NCBI RefSeq assembly: GCF_008312835.1
Contig: NZ_VSKS01000002.1
Location: forward strand, 310,001-374,000
Reading direction: 5' to 3'
DNA from: Streptomyces marokkonensis
GTDB taxonomy: Bacteria > Actinomycetota > Actinomycetes > Streptomycetales > Streptomycetaceae
DNA: 64,000 bases
Both the position numbers and the translations under genes were made by a program. Below, piece after piece: positions 51,191-59,764 of this stretch. The notes under the pieces are model-generated. The model was not told where the DNA came from, did not search any database, and saw nothing but the letters and a program-made list of their open reading frames with translations. The first letter of the stretch is position 1. Each line of letters starts with the position of its first letter.

Positions 51191-51395
51191 GACAGGCCCC
51201 CGTATGTGATGGATCGTCCCCGTGGGTGGCCGAGCCCGTTCGCGGCTCGGCCGACGCATGCCAGCATGCCGGTACGTGCCGGAGGCCGCCGAAAGTTGTC
51301 CACAGACGCCGGGATTCATCGTACAAATCCGGCGCCCGGTGGTGGGATCGCCACGGAACCGCGCCCGGAGTCAAGACTTCCCTGTGTGCAACGGG

Positions 51396-51401
51396 TAACG
51401 T
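51396..51401 (+). promoter_or_regulatory. Candidate leaderless -10
   Basis: TAACGT lies 6 nt before GTG 51408. CAAGAC 18 nt further upstream is a weak -35. Confidence 0.4.
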
Positions 51402-51407
51402 CGGGGC

Positions 51408-52001
51408 GTGCCCGCCGACCCACTGCACCGCGCCGGAACGTCACAGCGCAGCACGAGCCAGCCGACGAACGGCTCACGGGCGAGCGCGATCGAGGTCCGC
51501 AGGAGCGCCCGTCGACGCAGAACGGTCTCCGCGTACCGCGAGGGCGATCGCACCGTCGTGCTCATCCCCGCCCGGATGTCCGAGGCGGAGGAGCAGCGCT
51601 GGGTGAACGTCATGCTCGACAAGCTGGCCGCCCAGGAGAGCAGGCGTGCTCTCGGGGACACGGAGCTGGCCGAACGCGCCCGGCGGCTGTCGGGCCAGTA
51701 CTTCGACGGGCGGGCCAGGCCCGCCTCCGTGCGCTGGGTGACCAACCAGAACACGCGCTGGGGCTCGTGCACCCCGTCCGAGGGCAGCATCCGTCTCTCG
51801 CACCGGCTGCAGGGCATGCCCGACTACGTTGTCGACTACGTCCTCTGCCATGAGCTGGCGCATCTGCTGGTGCCCGGGCACGGGCCCCGCTTCTGGCGGC
51901 TGCTGGAGGCCTACCCCAGGACGGAGCGCGCCCGTGGCTACCTCGAGGGCGTGGTGGCGGCCGAGCGGCTGCCGCACGTGCCGGGTGCGCGCGATGAGTG
52001 A
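51408..52001 (+). CDS. YgjP-type (DUF45/M48-like) zinc metallopeptidase
   Basis: The protein has 197 residues. The family landmarks are NTRWGSCTPSEGSIRLSHRL (the WGSC block), then YVLCHELAHLLVPGHGPRFW with HExxH and the third His. This fold is related to SprT and Wss1 proteases. An N-terminal disordered part of about 30 residues precedes the Arg-rich RRSARRRRTVSAY strand, which is typical of the group. The cellular target is unknown. GTG 51408 is probably leaderless. It is divergent from the ThiF-like gene. Confidence 0.88.
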   Translation: MPADPLHRAGTSQRSTSQPTNGSRASAIEVRRSARRRRTVSAYREGDRTVVLIPARMSEAEEQRWVNVMLDKLAAQESRRALGDTELAERARRLSGQYFDGRARPASVRWVTNQNTRWGSCTPSEGSIRLSHRLQGMPDYVVDYVLCHELAHLLVPGHGPRFWRLLEAYPRTERARGYLEGVVAAERLPHVPGARDE

Positions 52002-52137
52002 GAACCGCCCGAGGTGAGCGCACGGTAGGCCCCCGTACGCGTTGTGTACCGGGTCTGTACCGACTTCATCCGGTGTCGGCGTTTGCCGTTAGCCTGGCGC
52101 GACGCACTCGCATTCGGGATGGGGGACGGTCGTACGC

Positions 52138-53847
52138 ATGGCCAGGGAATTCCAACGCGGCCACAAGGCCAGGATCAGTGACCTCACCGCGGGCACGGAT
52201 CTGTACGTAGGTGTGCAGATCTCCGGCCCGGGGCTGAACTTCGACATCAGCTGCTTCGGTCTCGACGCCGAGGAACGGCTCTCGGACGACCGGTACTTCA
52301 TCTTCTACAACCAGCCGAAGTCCCCCGAGGAGTCCATTCAGCTGCTGGGTGCCCAGGCCGGGGACACGGAGTCCTTCCGCGTGACGCTGGACCGGATCCC
52401 GCAGCAGATCAGGAAGCTGTCCTTCACGGCGGCGCTCGACGGCGCCGGGCAGATGTCGCAGGTCGGTCCCGGATACATCCGTATCGTCGCGGGCGGCGAG
52501 GAAGTGGCCCGGTACCCCTTCAGCGGCTCGGAGTTCTCCACCGAGCGGGCCGTGATGCTCGGTGACTTCTACTTCAAGGACGTGTGGCGGTTCGCCGCCG
52601 TCGGACAGGGGTTCGACGGCGGGCTCGACGCACTGCTGCGGAACTTCGGCGGTGAGGTGGCCGAGGAAGAGCCGGCCGCCCCGCAGCCGCAGCCGGGCGG
52701 GGCCGCGCCCGGTTTCGCCCCGCCCGCCCAGGCCGCCGCGCCGCCCGCGTTCGGTGCCCCCGGCGGCGGTTCCGCGCCCGCCCCGGCCCATGCTCCCGCC
52801 CCGGCCCCCGCGCCCCAGCCCGCCGCACAGGGCTTCGCGCCGCCCCCCGGCGCCACCCCGACCCCGGCCCCCGCGCCCCCGGTGCACTCCGCACCGACCA
52901 TCGTCGCGCCCATGAGCACGCCGCCCGGCGGCTTCCCGGTCCCGCCTCCGGCACCGGCCCCCGCGTCGTACGGCCAGCCCGGCCAGCAGCCGCCGTACGG
53001 CCAGCCCGCCCCGCCGCCCCCGGGCTACGGTCAGCCGCAGGCGCCGCAGGCACCCGCCCCGCCGCCCGGCTACGGCCGGCCCACGCCCCCTCCCGGGTAC
53101 GGACAGCAGCCCCCGCCCGGACAGGTGCCGCACCAGCAGGCTCCCTACGGTGCTCCCCAGGGCGTTCCCCAGGGCGCGCCGCAGAGCCCCGGCGTGCTCG
53201 GCGCGCTCCAGCAGTTCAAGGAGACGCCCACCGGGCAGCGCTGGACCCAGCAGAACAAGAAGCTCGTCCGCGCCGACCTCGGCATCGGCGGGCAGGCCGT
53301 GCTGGCCAGGCAGGGCAGCATGGTGCTCTACCAGGGCAAGGTCGACTTCAGCTACAAGGGCGCCGGGTTCTCCGGCCGTGTCGTGGGCAACGCCACCGGC
53401 CAGGAGATGCAGCTGATGCGCTGCACCGGCCAGGGCCAGGTGTTCTTCGCCGAGAACTCCACGATGCTGCACCCGATCGAGCTCCAGGGCGACGCCGTGT
53501 GCGTCTCCGCGGAGAACGTCCTCGCCTTCGACGAGACCCTCCAGTACGAGGTCCGCCGCATCGAGGGGCACGGCATCCCCGGCGGCGCGCTGTTCACGAT
53601 GCAGTTCCAGGGGACCGGCACGATCGTCGTGAAGACCCACGGCACGCCCGTGGTGCTGCCGGTCACGCCCACCACCTTCGCCGACTGCAACGCCGTGGTC
53701 GCCTGGTCGGCCGCCTCGCAGGTGGTCGTCTCCAGCCAGGTGCGGATGCGCCGCAACTCCTACCCCGGCGACACCGGGGAGAGCGTCAACCTGCAGTTCC
53801 GGGGCGCACCAGGCAACTTCATCGTCGTCCAGCCGTACGAGATCTGA
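52138..53847 (+). CDS. TerD domain fused to AIM24 domain through a proline-rich linker
   Basis: The protein has 569 residues. TerD domain: about 1-175 (TDLYVGVQISGPGLNFDISC, LSDDRYFIFYNQPKSPEESI, FSFTAALDG-like strand, SGSEFSTERAVMLGDFYF). Linker: about 180-365, with Ala/Pro and repeated PGYGQP units. AIM24 domain: about 370-569, including QLMRCTGQGQVFFAEN and a C-terminal strand NFIVVQPYEI. TerD proteins bind calcium in stress and tellurite systems; the AIM24 beta-helix domain lacks a known activity in bacteria. ATG 52138 has GGGGGA upstream; a TAGCCT at 52090-52095 is a possible -10. First gene of a three-gene operon. Confidence 0.88.
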   Translation: MAREFQRGHKARISDLTAGTDLYVGVQISGPGLNFDISCFGLDAEERLSDDRYFIFYNQPKSPEESIQLLGAQAGDTESFRVTLDRIPQQIRKLSFTAALDGAGQMSQVGPGYIRIVAGGEEVARYPFSGSEFSTERAVMLGDFYFKDVWRFAAVGQGFDGGLDALLRNFGGEVAEEEPAAPQPQPGGAAPGFAPPAQAAAPPAFGAPGGGSAPAPAHAPAPAPAPQPAAQGFAPPPGATPTPAPAPPVHSAPTIVAPMSTPPGGFPVPPPAPAPASYGQPGQQPPYGQPAPPPPGYGQPQAPQAPAPPPGYGRPTPPPGYGQQPPPGQVPHQQAPYGAPQGVPQGAPQSPGVLGALQQFKETPTGQRWTQQNKKLVRADLGIGGQAVLARQGSMVLYQGKVDFSYKGAGFSGRVVGNATGQEMQLMRCTGQGQVFFAENSTMLHPIELQGDAVCVSAENVLAFDETLQYEVRRIEGHGIPGGALFTMQFQGTGTIVVKTHGTPVVLPVTPTTFADCNAVVAWSAASQVVVSSQVRMRRNSYPGDTGESVNLQFRGAPGNFIVVQPYEI

Positions 53848-53859
53848 AGGGAGCCCGTC

Positions 53860-54540
53860 ATGAACCAGCCACTCGCGGGCTACGCCCCCGCCCCCGTCAC
53901 CGCCCGCATGGAGAATCACGGCAACCACATGCTGAAGGTCGCCATGCAGACCGGGAACGACCTCCTCGCGCGCGTGGGCTCGATGGTCGCCTACGAGGGA
54001 TTCGTCCAGTACGAGCCCAATCCGCCGGCCGTCCGCCAGATCGCCAAGGACTGGCTCACCGGTGAGGGCGCGCCCCTGATGAAGTGCTCCGGTGACGGCC
54101 TGCTCTACCTGGCCGACTACGGCGCCAACGTCGTCGTGATCAACCTGGGCGGCGACGGCATCTCCGTCAACGCCACCAACCTGCTCGCCTTCGACGCCCA
54201 TCTGACGTGGGGCGTGGAGCGGGTCAAGGGCCTGGCGAAGTTCGCCGGACAGGGCCTGTGGAACACCAAGATCTCCGGCCAGGGCTGGGTCGCGCTGACC
54301 TCGCGCGGCAAGCCGATCGTCGTCGACTGCGGTGGCGGCGACGACGAGACGTACGTCGACCCGGACGCCCTGGTCGCCTGGTCCCCGAACCTCAAGGTGA
54401 AGGGCAAGCGCAGCTTCCGCGCCCAGTCGCTGATCGGCCGCGGCAGCGGCGAGGCCTACCAGATGGCCTTCTCCGGTCAGGGGATCGTCGTCGTCCAGCC
54501 CAGTGAGGACAGCACCGACCGTCTCCGGGTCCGGGGCTGA
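53860..54540 (+). CDS. AIM24-family protein
   Basis: The protein has 226 residues and is a stand-alone AIM24 beta-domain: LLARVGSMVAYEGFVQYEPN, then LMKCSGDGLLYLADYGAN, VVVINLGGDGISVNATNLL and a final GIVVVQPSE. The LM(R/K)C-GxG block is shared with both neighbours. A GAAGGGAG site lies close before ATG 53860, 12 nt after the previous stop. No membrane segment or signal is present. It probably forms a complex with the other AIM24 proteins of the operon; this is inference from co-location and shared fold. Confidence 0.87.
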   Translation: MNQPLAGYAPAPVTARMENHGNHMLKVAMQTGNDLLARVGSMVAYEGFVQYEPNPPAVRQIAKDWLTGEGAPLMKCSGDGLLYLADYGANVVVINLGGDGISVNATNLLAFDAHLTWGVERVKGLAKFAGQGLWNTKISGQGWVALTSRGKPIVVDCGGGDDETYVDPDALVAWSPNLKVKGKRSFRAQSLIGRGSGEAYQMAFSGQGIVVVQPSEDSTDRLRVRG

Positions 54541-54557
54541 GGGGGAGCAACCACACC

Positions 54558-55313
54558 ATGCAGAGCCCGCTTTTCGCCTTCAACGACCAGCAGACCCAGG
54601 AACGCTGGAGCCTGCAGAACCAGCAGATGCTCCGGGTCGCCCTGGAGGGTCACGACGACGTCCTCGCCCGCAAGGGCACGATGGTCGCCTACCAGGGGCT
54701 CGTCGAGTTCGACGCCGAGTTCCAGAGCAACAGCCAGGCCCGCTCGCGGGCGCACACCGGTGAGGGACTCGACCTGATGCGCTGCCACGGGCAGGGCACC
54801 GTCTACCTCGCCAACCTCGCCCAGCGCATCCACATCATGGAGGTGGAGCAGGACGGGCTGACGGTCGACAGCAGCTACGTGCTCGCGATGGACTCCTCGC
54901 TGCACCACGAGGTCATCGCCGTCGACAGCCTGTACGGCATCTCCGGCTCCGGGAAGTACCAGCTCAACATCAGCGGCCGGGGCAAGGTCGCCCTGATGAC
55001 CTCCGGCATGCCGCTGCTGATGCAGGTGACGCCGGACAAGTACGTCAACTGCGACGCCGACGCGATCGTCGCCTGGTCCACCTCACTGCGGGTGCAGATG
55101 CAGGCGCAGACCCACTCCTCCGGGGTGTGGCGGCGCCGCGGCAGCACCGGTGAGGGCTGGGAGCTCAGCTTCATGGGCAGCGGCTTCGCGCTCGTCCAGC
55201 CCAGCGAGCTGCTGCCGCCGCAGAACGCCCAGGTCGGCTCGGGGCTCGCCGCGCAGTACGGCATGGGGCAGCAGGGTGCCCGCGGCCAGAACCAGGGGAA
55301 CGTCTGGAGCTGA
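54558..55313 (+). CDS. AIM24-family protein
   Basis: The protein has 251 residues: MLRVALEGHDDVLARKGTMV, LMRCHGQGTVYLANLAQRI, LTVDSSYVLAMDSSLHHEV and a closing GSGFALVQPSELLPP. It carries an extra Gln/Gly-rich tail of about 30 residues. GGGGGAG upstream of ATG 54558 and the 17-nt gap make it the third operon gene. The motif order matches the previous gene, so the pair looks like an old tandem duplication. Function is unknown. Confidence 0.87.
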   Translation: MQSPLFAFNDQQTQERWSLQNQQMLRVALEGHDDVLARKGTMVAYQGLVEFDAEFQSNSQARSRAHTGEGLDLMRCHGQGTVYLANLAQRIHIMEVEQDGLTVDSSYVLAMDSSLHHEVIAVDSLYGISGSGKYQLNISGRGKVALMTSGMPLLMQVTPDKYVNCDADAIVAWSTSLRVQMQAQTHSSGVWRRRGSTGEGWELSFMGSGFALVQPSELLPPQNAQVGSGLAAQYGMGQQGARGQNQGNVWS

Positions 55314-55333
55314 CCCGGCCGCGGCGGGACAGG

Positions 55334-55369
55334 GGCGAGGGGTGACCACCACGGCGGTCACCCCTCGCC
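55334..55369. terminator. Bidirectional terminator between the AIM24 operon and the NUDIX gene
   Basis: A perfect 14-bp stem (55334-55347 with 55356-55369) closes an 8-nt loop between convergent genes. Confidence 0.75.
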
Positions 55370-55376
55370 TGTGCCG

Positions 55377-55904
55377 TCAGACGCCCAGTCTCGCCCGGGT
55401 CGCCTCGACCAGGCGTACGACCGACTCGTCGGCCACCTCCACGACCTCGCCGTAGGGGAACCAGCGCAGGTCCAGGGACTCGTCACTGATCGCGTGCGCG
55501 GCGTCCGGCGCGGCCACGGCCGCGTACTGGACGTCGAAGTGGCAGTGGCAGGGCGGCGGGATCGCATGCCGGTCCAGTCGCACCGGACCGCCCGCGAGGA
55601 GCGTCAGGCCCGGGATGCCGGACTCCTCCGTCGCCTCCCGCAGGGCCGCCGCGGCGAGCGAGGCGTCGCCGGGCTCGCAGTGGCCGCCCATCTGGAGCCA
55701 CATGCGCAGCTTCCCGTGCAGGGTCAGCAGGACCCGGCCGCGCTCGGGGTCGATCACCAGGGCGCTCGCCGTGACATGCCCGGCGTGGCAGGCCTTCCAC
55801 ATGCCGTCCGGATGGGCGGCGAGATGGTCCAGATAGTCCTGGCGCAGCTCCCGCTGGCCCTCGTACCCCTTGAGCACGAGGACCGCGTCGTCGTACAGGC
55901 TCAC
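55377..55904 (-). CDS. NUDIX hydrolase
   Basis: The protein has 175 residues. The Nudix box reads GHCEPGDASLAAAALREATEESGI (Gx5Ex7REUxEExGU pattern, about 92-114; written here as the family pattern with the Gly, Glu, Arg-Glu and Glu-Glu positions present). Flanking strands HVTASALVIDPERGRVLLTL and HFDVQYAAVAA fit the fold. The substrate is unknown, likely a nucleoside diphosphate derivative. GTG 55904 overlaps the stop of the upstream gene (GTGA), giving translational coupling to the DUF2342-like protein. Confidence 0.88.
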   Translation of the reverse strand: MSLYDDAVLVLKGYEGQRELRQDYLDHLAAHPDGMWKACHAGHVTASALVIDPERGRVLLTLHGKLRMWLQMGGHCEPGDASLAAAALREATEESGIPGLTLLAGGPVRLDRHAIPPPCHCHFDVQYAAVAAPDAAHAISDESLDLRWFPYGEVVEVADESVVRLVEATRARLGV

Positions 55905-57337
55905 TCGGTGCCGTCGCCCTTGTTCTCGCCCTCGCCCTCGTCCTTCTTCCTGAGGTCGGGCTTGTCGGCGGCCTCGCCGAGCATCTTGTCCAGCTCGGAG
56001 AAGTCGATCTGCTCCCGGTGCACGAAACCGTCCGGGTCGTCCAGGTCGGTGGCCGTCGGCAGCATGTCCGGGTGCGCCCACAGGGCGTCCCGGCCGTCGA
56101 CTCCGCGCGCGTCGGTGAGCGAGGCCCACAGGCGCGAGGCGTCGCGCAGCCGGCGCGGACGCAGCTCCAGGCCGATCAGCGTGGCGAACGTCTGCTCCGC
56201 CGGGCCACCCGAGGCGCGACGCCGGCGCAGCGTCTCGCGGAGCGCGTCGGCCGACGACAGCCGGGGCTTGGCCGCCGCGTGCACCACCGCGTCCACCCAG
56301 CCCTCGACGAGGGCCAGCGCCGTCTCCAGACGGGCCAGGGCCGCCTTCTGCTCCGGCGTGTCCTCCGGCTGGAACATGCCCTGCTGAAGGGCCTCCTGCA
56401 GCTGCTCGGGGTTCTGCGGGTCGAACTGGCCGACGACGTCCTCCAGCTTGCCGGTGTCGACCTTGATCCCGCGCGCGTAGCCGTCGACCGCGCCGAAGAG
56501 GTGCGAGCGCAGCCACGGCACGTGCGCGAACAGGCGCTGGTGGGCGGCCTCGCGCAGGGCGAGGTACAGCCGCACCTCGTCCTGCGGCACGCCCAGGTCC
56601 TTGCCGAAGGTCTCGATGTTGAGCGGCAGCAGCGCGGCGCGGCGCGCCGGGCCCAGCGGCAGGCCGATGTCGGACGAACCGACGACCTCACCGGCGAGCA
56701 CGCCGACGGCCTGCCCGATCTGCGTGCCGAACATGGCGCCGCCCATGGAGCGCATCATGCCGATCAGCGGGCCGGCCATGGCCTGCATCTCCTCCGGCAG
56801 GACGTCGCCCATCGCGTTCCCGACGCGCTCGGCGACCGGGTCGACCAGCTCCCGCCACGCCGGAAGGGTGGCCTCGACCCACTCCGCGCGGCTCCAGGCC
56901 ACGGCGGAGTTGGCGCCCGACGGCAGCGACGTGGCGTCGTCCAGCCACAGGTCGGCCAGGCGGACGGCTTCCTCCACGGCCCTGCGGTCGGCGGGGCCGA
57001 CGCTCGCGTCCTTGGACCCCTCCGCGGTGCCCTGGGAGACCGTCTGCCGGGCGATCTGCTTGGCCATGTCCCAGTTCACCGGCCCGCCCTCGTAGGAGAG
57101 CATCTGGCCGAGCTGCTGGAACGCGGCGCCCAGGTCGTTGGGGTTCAGCGACCCGAACATCGCGGCGAACGGATTGTCCGCGCCCGGGCCGCCAAAGCCT
57201 CCGGCTCCGGGCGTGCCGAATCCGAACGGGTTGGCCGGGCCCTGACCACCGCCGCTCTGCGGGTCCTTCTTCTTGCCCTCGTCGCCGTCGTCCGGCTCCT
57301 CCGGCGGAAGGCCGAATCCGAATGGGGTGTCACTCAC
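55901..57337 (-). CDS. DUF2342-like protein (inactive or atypical zinc-protease fold)
   Basis: The protein has 478 residues. A Gly/Pro-rich N-terminus (PANPFGFGTPGAGGFGGPGA) precedes a helical core with NWDMAKQIARQTVS, VAWSRAEWVEATLPAWRELV, MFGTQIGQAVGVLAGEVVGS and LREAAHQRLFAHVPWL. This arrangement is the DUF2342/zincin-like family. The usual HExxH is replaced by EAAHQRLFAH, so metal chemistry is uncertain. An acidic/lysine tail ends the protein. GAGGAA before GTG 57337 supports the start. It is coupled to the NUDIX gene and divergent from the SDR gene. Confidence 0.82.
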   Translation of the reverse strand: MSDTPFGFGLPPEEPDDGDEGKKKDPQSGGGQGPANPFGFGTPGAGGFGGPGADNPFAAMFGSLNPNDLGAAFQQLGQMLSYEGGPVNWDMAKQIARQTVSQGTAEGSKDASVGPADRRAVEEAVRLADLWLDDATSLPSGANSAVAWSRAEWVEATLPAWRELVDPVAERVGNAMGDVLPEEMQAMAGPLIGMMRSMGGAMFGTQIGQAVGVLAGEVVGSSDIGLPLGPARRAALLPLNIETFGKDLGVPQDEVRLYLALREAAHQRLFAHVPWLRSHLFGAVDGYARGIKVDTGKLEDVVGQFDPQNPEQLQEALQQGMFQPEDTPEQKAALARLETALALVEGWVDAVVHAAAKPRLSSADALRETLRRRRASGGPAEQTFATLIGLELRPRRLRDASRLWASLTDARGVDGRDALWAHPDMLPTATDLDDPDGFVHREQIDFSELDKMLGEAADKPDLRKKDEGEGENKGDGTE

Positions 57338-57529
57338 GGGATTCCTCGGCTTGTAAGGCCACCGGTTCTTTCCGGCGGCACGGCTGCCCGACAACACCAC
57401 CCAGCGTAGACACCTGAAGCCGTTCGGGCCTCGGTGCTTCGCCGACAGGAGGCCTGCGGCAGGATGGATGCCACCTGGTACGCACGCGTCGGTCGCGCTC
57501 GTACTGAAGACAACCGCTGGAGACGCCCG

Positions 57530-58693
57530 GTGAGTTCCCCAGATCCGCAGGTTCGCGCAGCGCGAAACAACTCAGCCCACCCGTCACCCGACCACCACCC
57601 CTCGACGACGGCGCCGCGCGCCGACAGGACGACTGCGGCGCGCGGGCCCGTCGTAGCCGTCACCGGAGCCGCGTCCGGCGTAGGGGCGCTGCTCACCGAG
57701 CGGCTCGCCGCCTCGGAGGAGATCAAGCAGGTCATCGCCATCGACGAGCGGCGCGGCGAGTGCGCCGAGGCGCGGTGGCACATCCTGGACGTACGGGATC
57801 CGGCCATCGCGGAGAAGCTCCGGGGGGCGGACGCGGTCGTCCATCTGGCGCTCGACCTCGATCTGGAGACCGACGGCGCCGCCCGGACGGCCTACAACGT
57901 ACGCGGCACGCAGACCGTGCTGACGGCCGCGGCGGCCGCCGGGGTGCACCGGGTGGTGCTGTGCACCTCGACGATGGTCTACGGGGCGCTGCCGGACAAC
58001 GAGCTGCCGCTGTCCGAGGACGCCGAACTGCGCGCCACGGCGGAGGCCACGGGCGTCGGCGACCTCCTGGAGATCGAGCGGCTGGCGCGCCGGGCACCGC
58101 GCGCCCACCCCGGCCTCAACGTCACCGTCGTCCGCCCCGCCGTGCTGGTGGGAGGCACCGACACGGCGCTGACCAGGTACTTCGAGTCGCCCCGGCTGCT
58201 CGTGGTGGCCGGATCGCGGCCCGCGTGGCAGTTCTGCCACGTCGACGACCTGTGCAGCGCCCTGGAGTACGCCGTGCTGGAGAAGGTCGACGGCGAGCTG
58301 GCCGTCGGCTGCGACGGATGGCTGGAGCAGGAGGAGGTCGAGGAGCTCAGCGGGATCCGGCGGATGGAGCTGCCGTCGGCGGTCGCGCTCGGCGCGGCGG
58401 CCCGGCTGCACCGGATCGGGCTCACCCCGTCCCCGGCCGGGGACCTGGCGTACACGATGTACCCCTGGGTGGTGAGCGGGAGCCGGCTGCACGATGCCGG
58501 GTGGCGGCCCGCGCACACCAACGAGGAAGTGCTCGCGGAGCTGCTGGAGGAGGTGTCCGGCAGGCACACGGTCGCCGGCCGGCGGCTGGGGCGCAAGGAC
58601 GCGACGGCGGCGGGTGCCGCGGGCGCGACGGTGGCCCTGCTGGGCGCGGCGGCGGTGGTACGACGGGCGCGGAAGGCCCGGCGCCGGATCTGA
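57530..58693 (+). CDS. Extended SDR-family NAD(P)-binding protein
   Basis: The protein has 387 residues. After a disordered N-terminus of about 40 residues, the Rossmann start VVAVTGAASGVGALLTERLA (about 42-61) is clear, followed by ADAVVHLALDLDLE, AYNVRGTQTVLTAAAAAGV, and LCTSTMVYGALP. The expected catalytic YxxxK lysine position is replaced (LLEIERLARR region), so activity is doubtful. The C-terminus has a hydrophobic stretch and basic end (ATVALLGAAAVVRRARKARR), a possible membrane anchor. GTG 57530 has GGAG 7 nt upstream. Confidence 0.83.
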   Translation: MSSPDPQVRAARNNSAHPSPDHHPSTTAPRADRTTAARGPVVAVTGAASGVGALLTERLAASEEIKQVIAIDERRGECAEARWHILDVRDPAIAEKLRGADAVVHLALDLDLETDGAARTAYNVRGTQTVLTAAAAAGVHRVVLCTSTMVYGALPDNELPLSEDAELRATAEATGVGDLLEIERLARRAPRAHPGLNVTVVRPAVLVGGTDTALTRYFESPRLLVVAGSRPAWQFCHVDDLCSALEYAVLEKVDGELAVGCDGWLEQEEVEELSGIRRMELPSAVALGAAARLHRIGLTPSPAGDLAYTMYPWVVSGSRLHDAGWRPAHTNEEVLAELLEEVSGRHTVAGRRLGRKDATAAGAAGATVALLGAAAVVRRARKARRRI

Positions 58694-58811
58694 CCGCCCC
58701 GAGGGGCGGGACGCGTGAGCCGTCTCCTGCAGGAGGGTCCGAACCGGCACGCGCGCGTTCCGGTCGATGCCCCTGTTCCGCCTCGTCGCCGGGGTGGGGC
58801 ACGATGGGGGC

Positions 58812-59270
58812 ATGGCACCCACGCACGGTCATCCCGGTGAGCAGGCCGCACAGGACCCGATCAAGCTGATCGCGATCCGCGACACGCCGCTGTCGGTGGA
58901 CGAGGTCCTCCGCGCGGTCGGGGACGACGCCGCCGGCGGGACGGCGCTGTTCGTGGGGACCGTCCGCAACCACGACGGGGGCGCCGACGTCGACACGCTC
59001 GGCTATTCGTGCCACCCCAGCGCCGAGGACGAGATGCGGCGGATCGCCGAGAAGGTCGCCGCCGAATACCCCGTACGGGCGCTCGCCGCCGTCCACCGTG
59101 TGGGGGACCTCGGGGTCGGCGACCTCGCCGTGGTCGTCGGCGTGTCGTGTCCGCACCGGGGAGAGGCCTTCGAGGCCTGCCGGAAGCTGATCGACGACCT
59201 CAAGCACGAGGTGCCCATCTGGAAGCACCAGAGCTTCTCGGACGGGACAGAGGAATGGGTCGGCGCGTAG
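58812..59270 (+). CDS. moaE: MoaE, molybdopterin synthase catalytic subunit
   Basis: The protein has 152 residues: TALFVGTVRNHDGGADVDTL, then the conserved VHRVGDLGVGDLAVVVGVSC and the catalytic lysine region DDLKHEVPIWKHQSF. MoaE with thiocarboxylated MoaD inserts the dithiolene sulfurs into cPMP to form molybdopterin; MoeZ in this window is the likely activator of the MoaD partner. ATG 58812 has CACGAT 6 nt upstream and may be leaderless. The last codons lie in a 53-bp tandem duplication. Confidence 0.93.
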   Translation: MAPTHGHPGEQAAQDPIKLIAIRDTPLSVDEVLRAVGDDAAGGTALFVGTVRNHDGGADVDTLGYSCHPSAEDEMRRIAEKVAAEYPVRALAAVHRVGDLGVGDLAVVVGVSCPHRGEAFEACRKLIDDLKHEVPIWKHQSFSDGTEEWVGA

Positions 59271-59362
59271 CGCCGTCGTTGGGGGGTGGTGGTCGGGCGA
59301 CGGGAGGGCGGGTCGGCGCGTAGCGCCGTCTTCGGGGGCGGTGGTCGGGCGACGGGGCCTGG
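59257..59362 (+). repeat. Imperfect 53-bp tandem duplication at the moaE 3' end
   Basis: The segment from GGGTCGGCGCGTAGCGCCGTC (59257) recurs at 59310 with the same 53-nt offset through GGTGGTCGGGCGACGGG. Each copy carries the terminal GGCGC-GTA-GCGCC palindrome that includes the moaE TAG stop. Confidence 0.85.
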
Positions 59363-59499
59363 CAGGGCACCCGGGCCCTCCTGTCGGCAGGCCCGGACCT
59401 CCGGTTGCGTAACACCACCCCTGAGGTGAGCGTTGTCACTGCGGATGGTTAATCTGCTGATCAGTCAGTTGCGGACGCTCATGGGGTTGGGAGGTCGGC

Positions 59500-59673
59500 A
59501 TGGCGGCGCTCGCCTGGTTGCTGATTCCGCTTGTGGCCGCGATCGGAGCGGGACTGTGGGGCAGTTGGGCCAACCGGACCCGCAGGGTGCGGAGCGACGG
59601 CCCCGAGGTCATCGGATACGCCCGCTTCCGTGAGGCCATGGAAAGGCCGCGCTCGGACCGCTCGAGGACCTGA
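59500..59673 (+). CDS. 57-residue single-pass membrane protein
   Basis: GGGAGG precedes ATG 59500 by about six bases. The frame reads MAALAWLLIPLVAAIGAGLW, a single hydrophobic helix, then a basic SWANRTRRVR stop-transfer and a polar end containing PEVIGYARFREAMER. Codons keep GC third positions and a terminator follows the stop. It is likely a small inner-membrane protein with the C-terminus in the cytoplasm. I recall similar short proteins next to this PDZ protease in other Streptomyces; function is unknown. Confidence 0.8.
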   Translation: MAALAWLLIPLVAAIGAGLWGSWANRTRRVRSDGPEVIGYARFREAMERPRSDRSRT

Positions 59674-59701
59674 GACCGCGGGTCCCGGCGCGGCGCGCGG
59701 G

Positions 59702-59727
59702 CAGGGCCGCCCGTCCGGGCGGCCCTG
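59702..59727 (+). terminator. Terminator after the 57-residue gene
   Basis: A 12-bp perfect inverted repeat CAGGGCCGCCCG / CGGGCGGCCCTG with a TC centre lies 28 nt after the stop. Confidence 0.65.
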
Positions 59728-59752
59728 ACGGTGCGCCGACAGGCCCGTCCCG

Positions 59753-59758
59753 TACTGT
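59753..59758 (+). promoter_or_regulatory. Candidate leaderless -10 of the PDZ/Lon protease gene
   Basis: TACTGT lies 6 nt before ATG 59765, and no ribosome-binding site is present. Confidence 0.4.
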
Positions 59759-59764
59759 CGAGGC

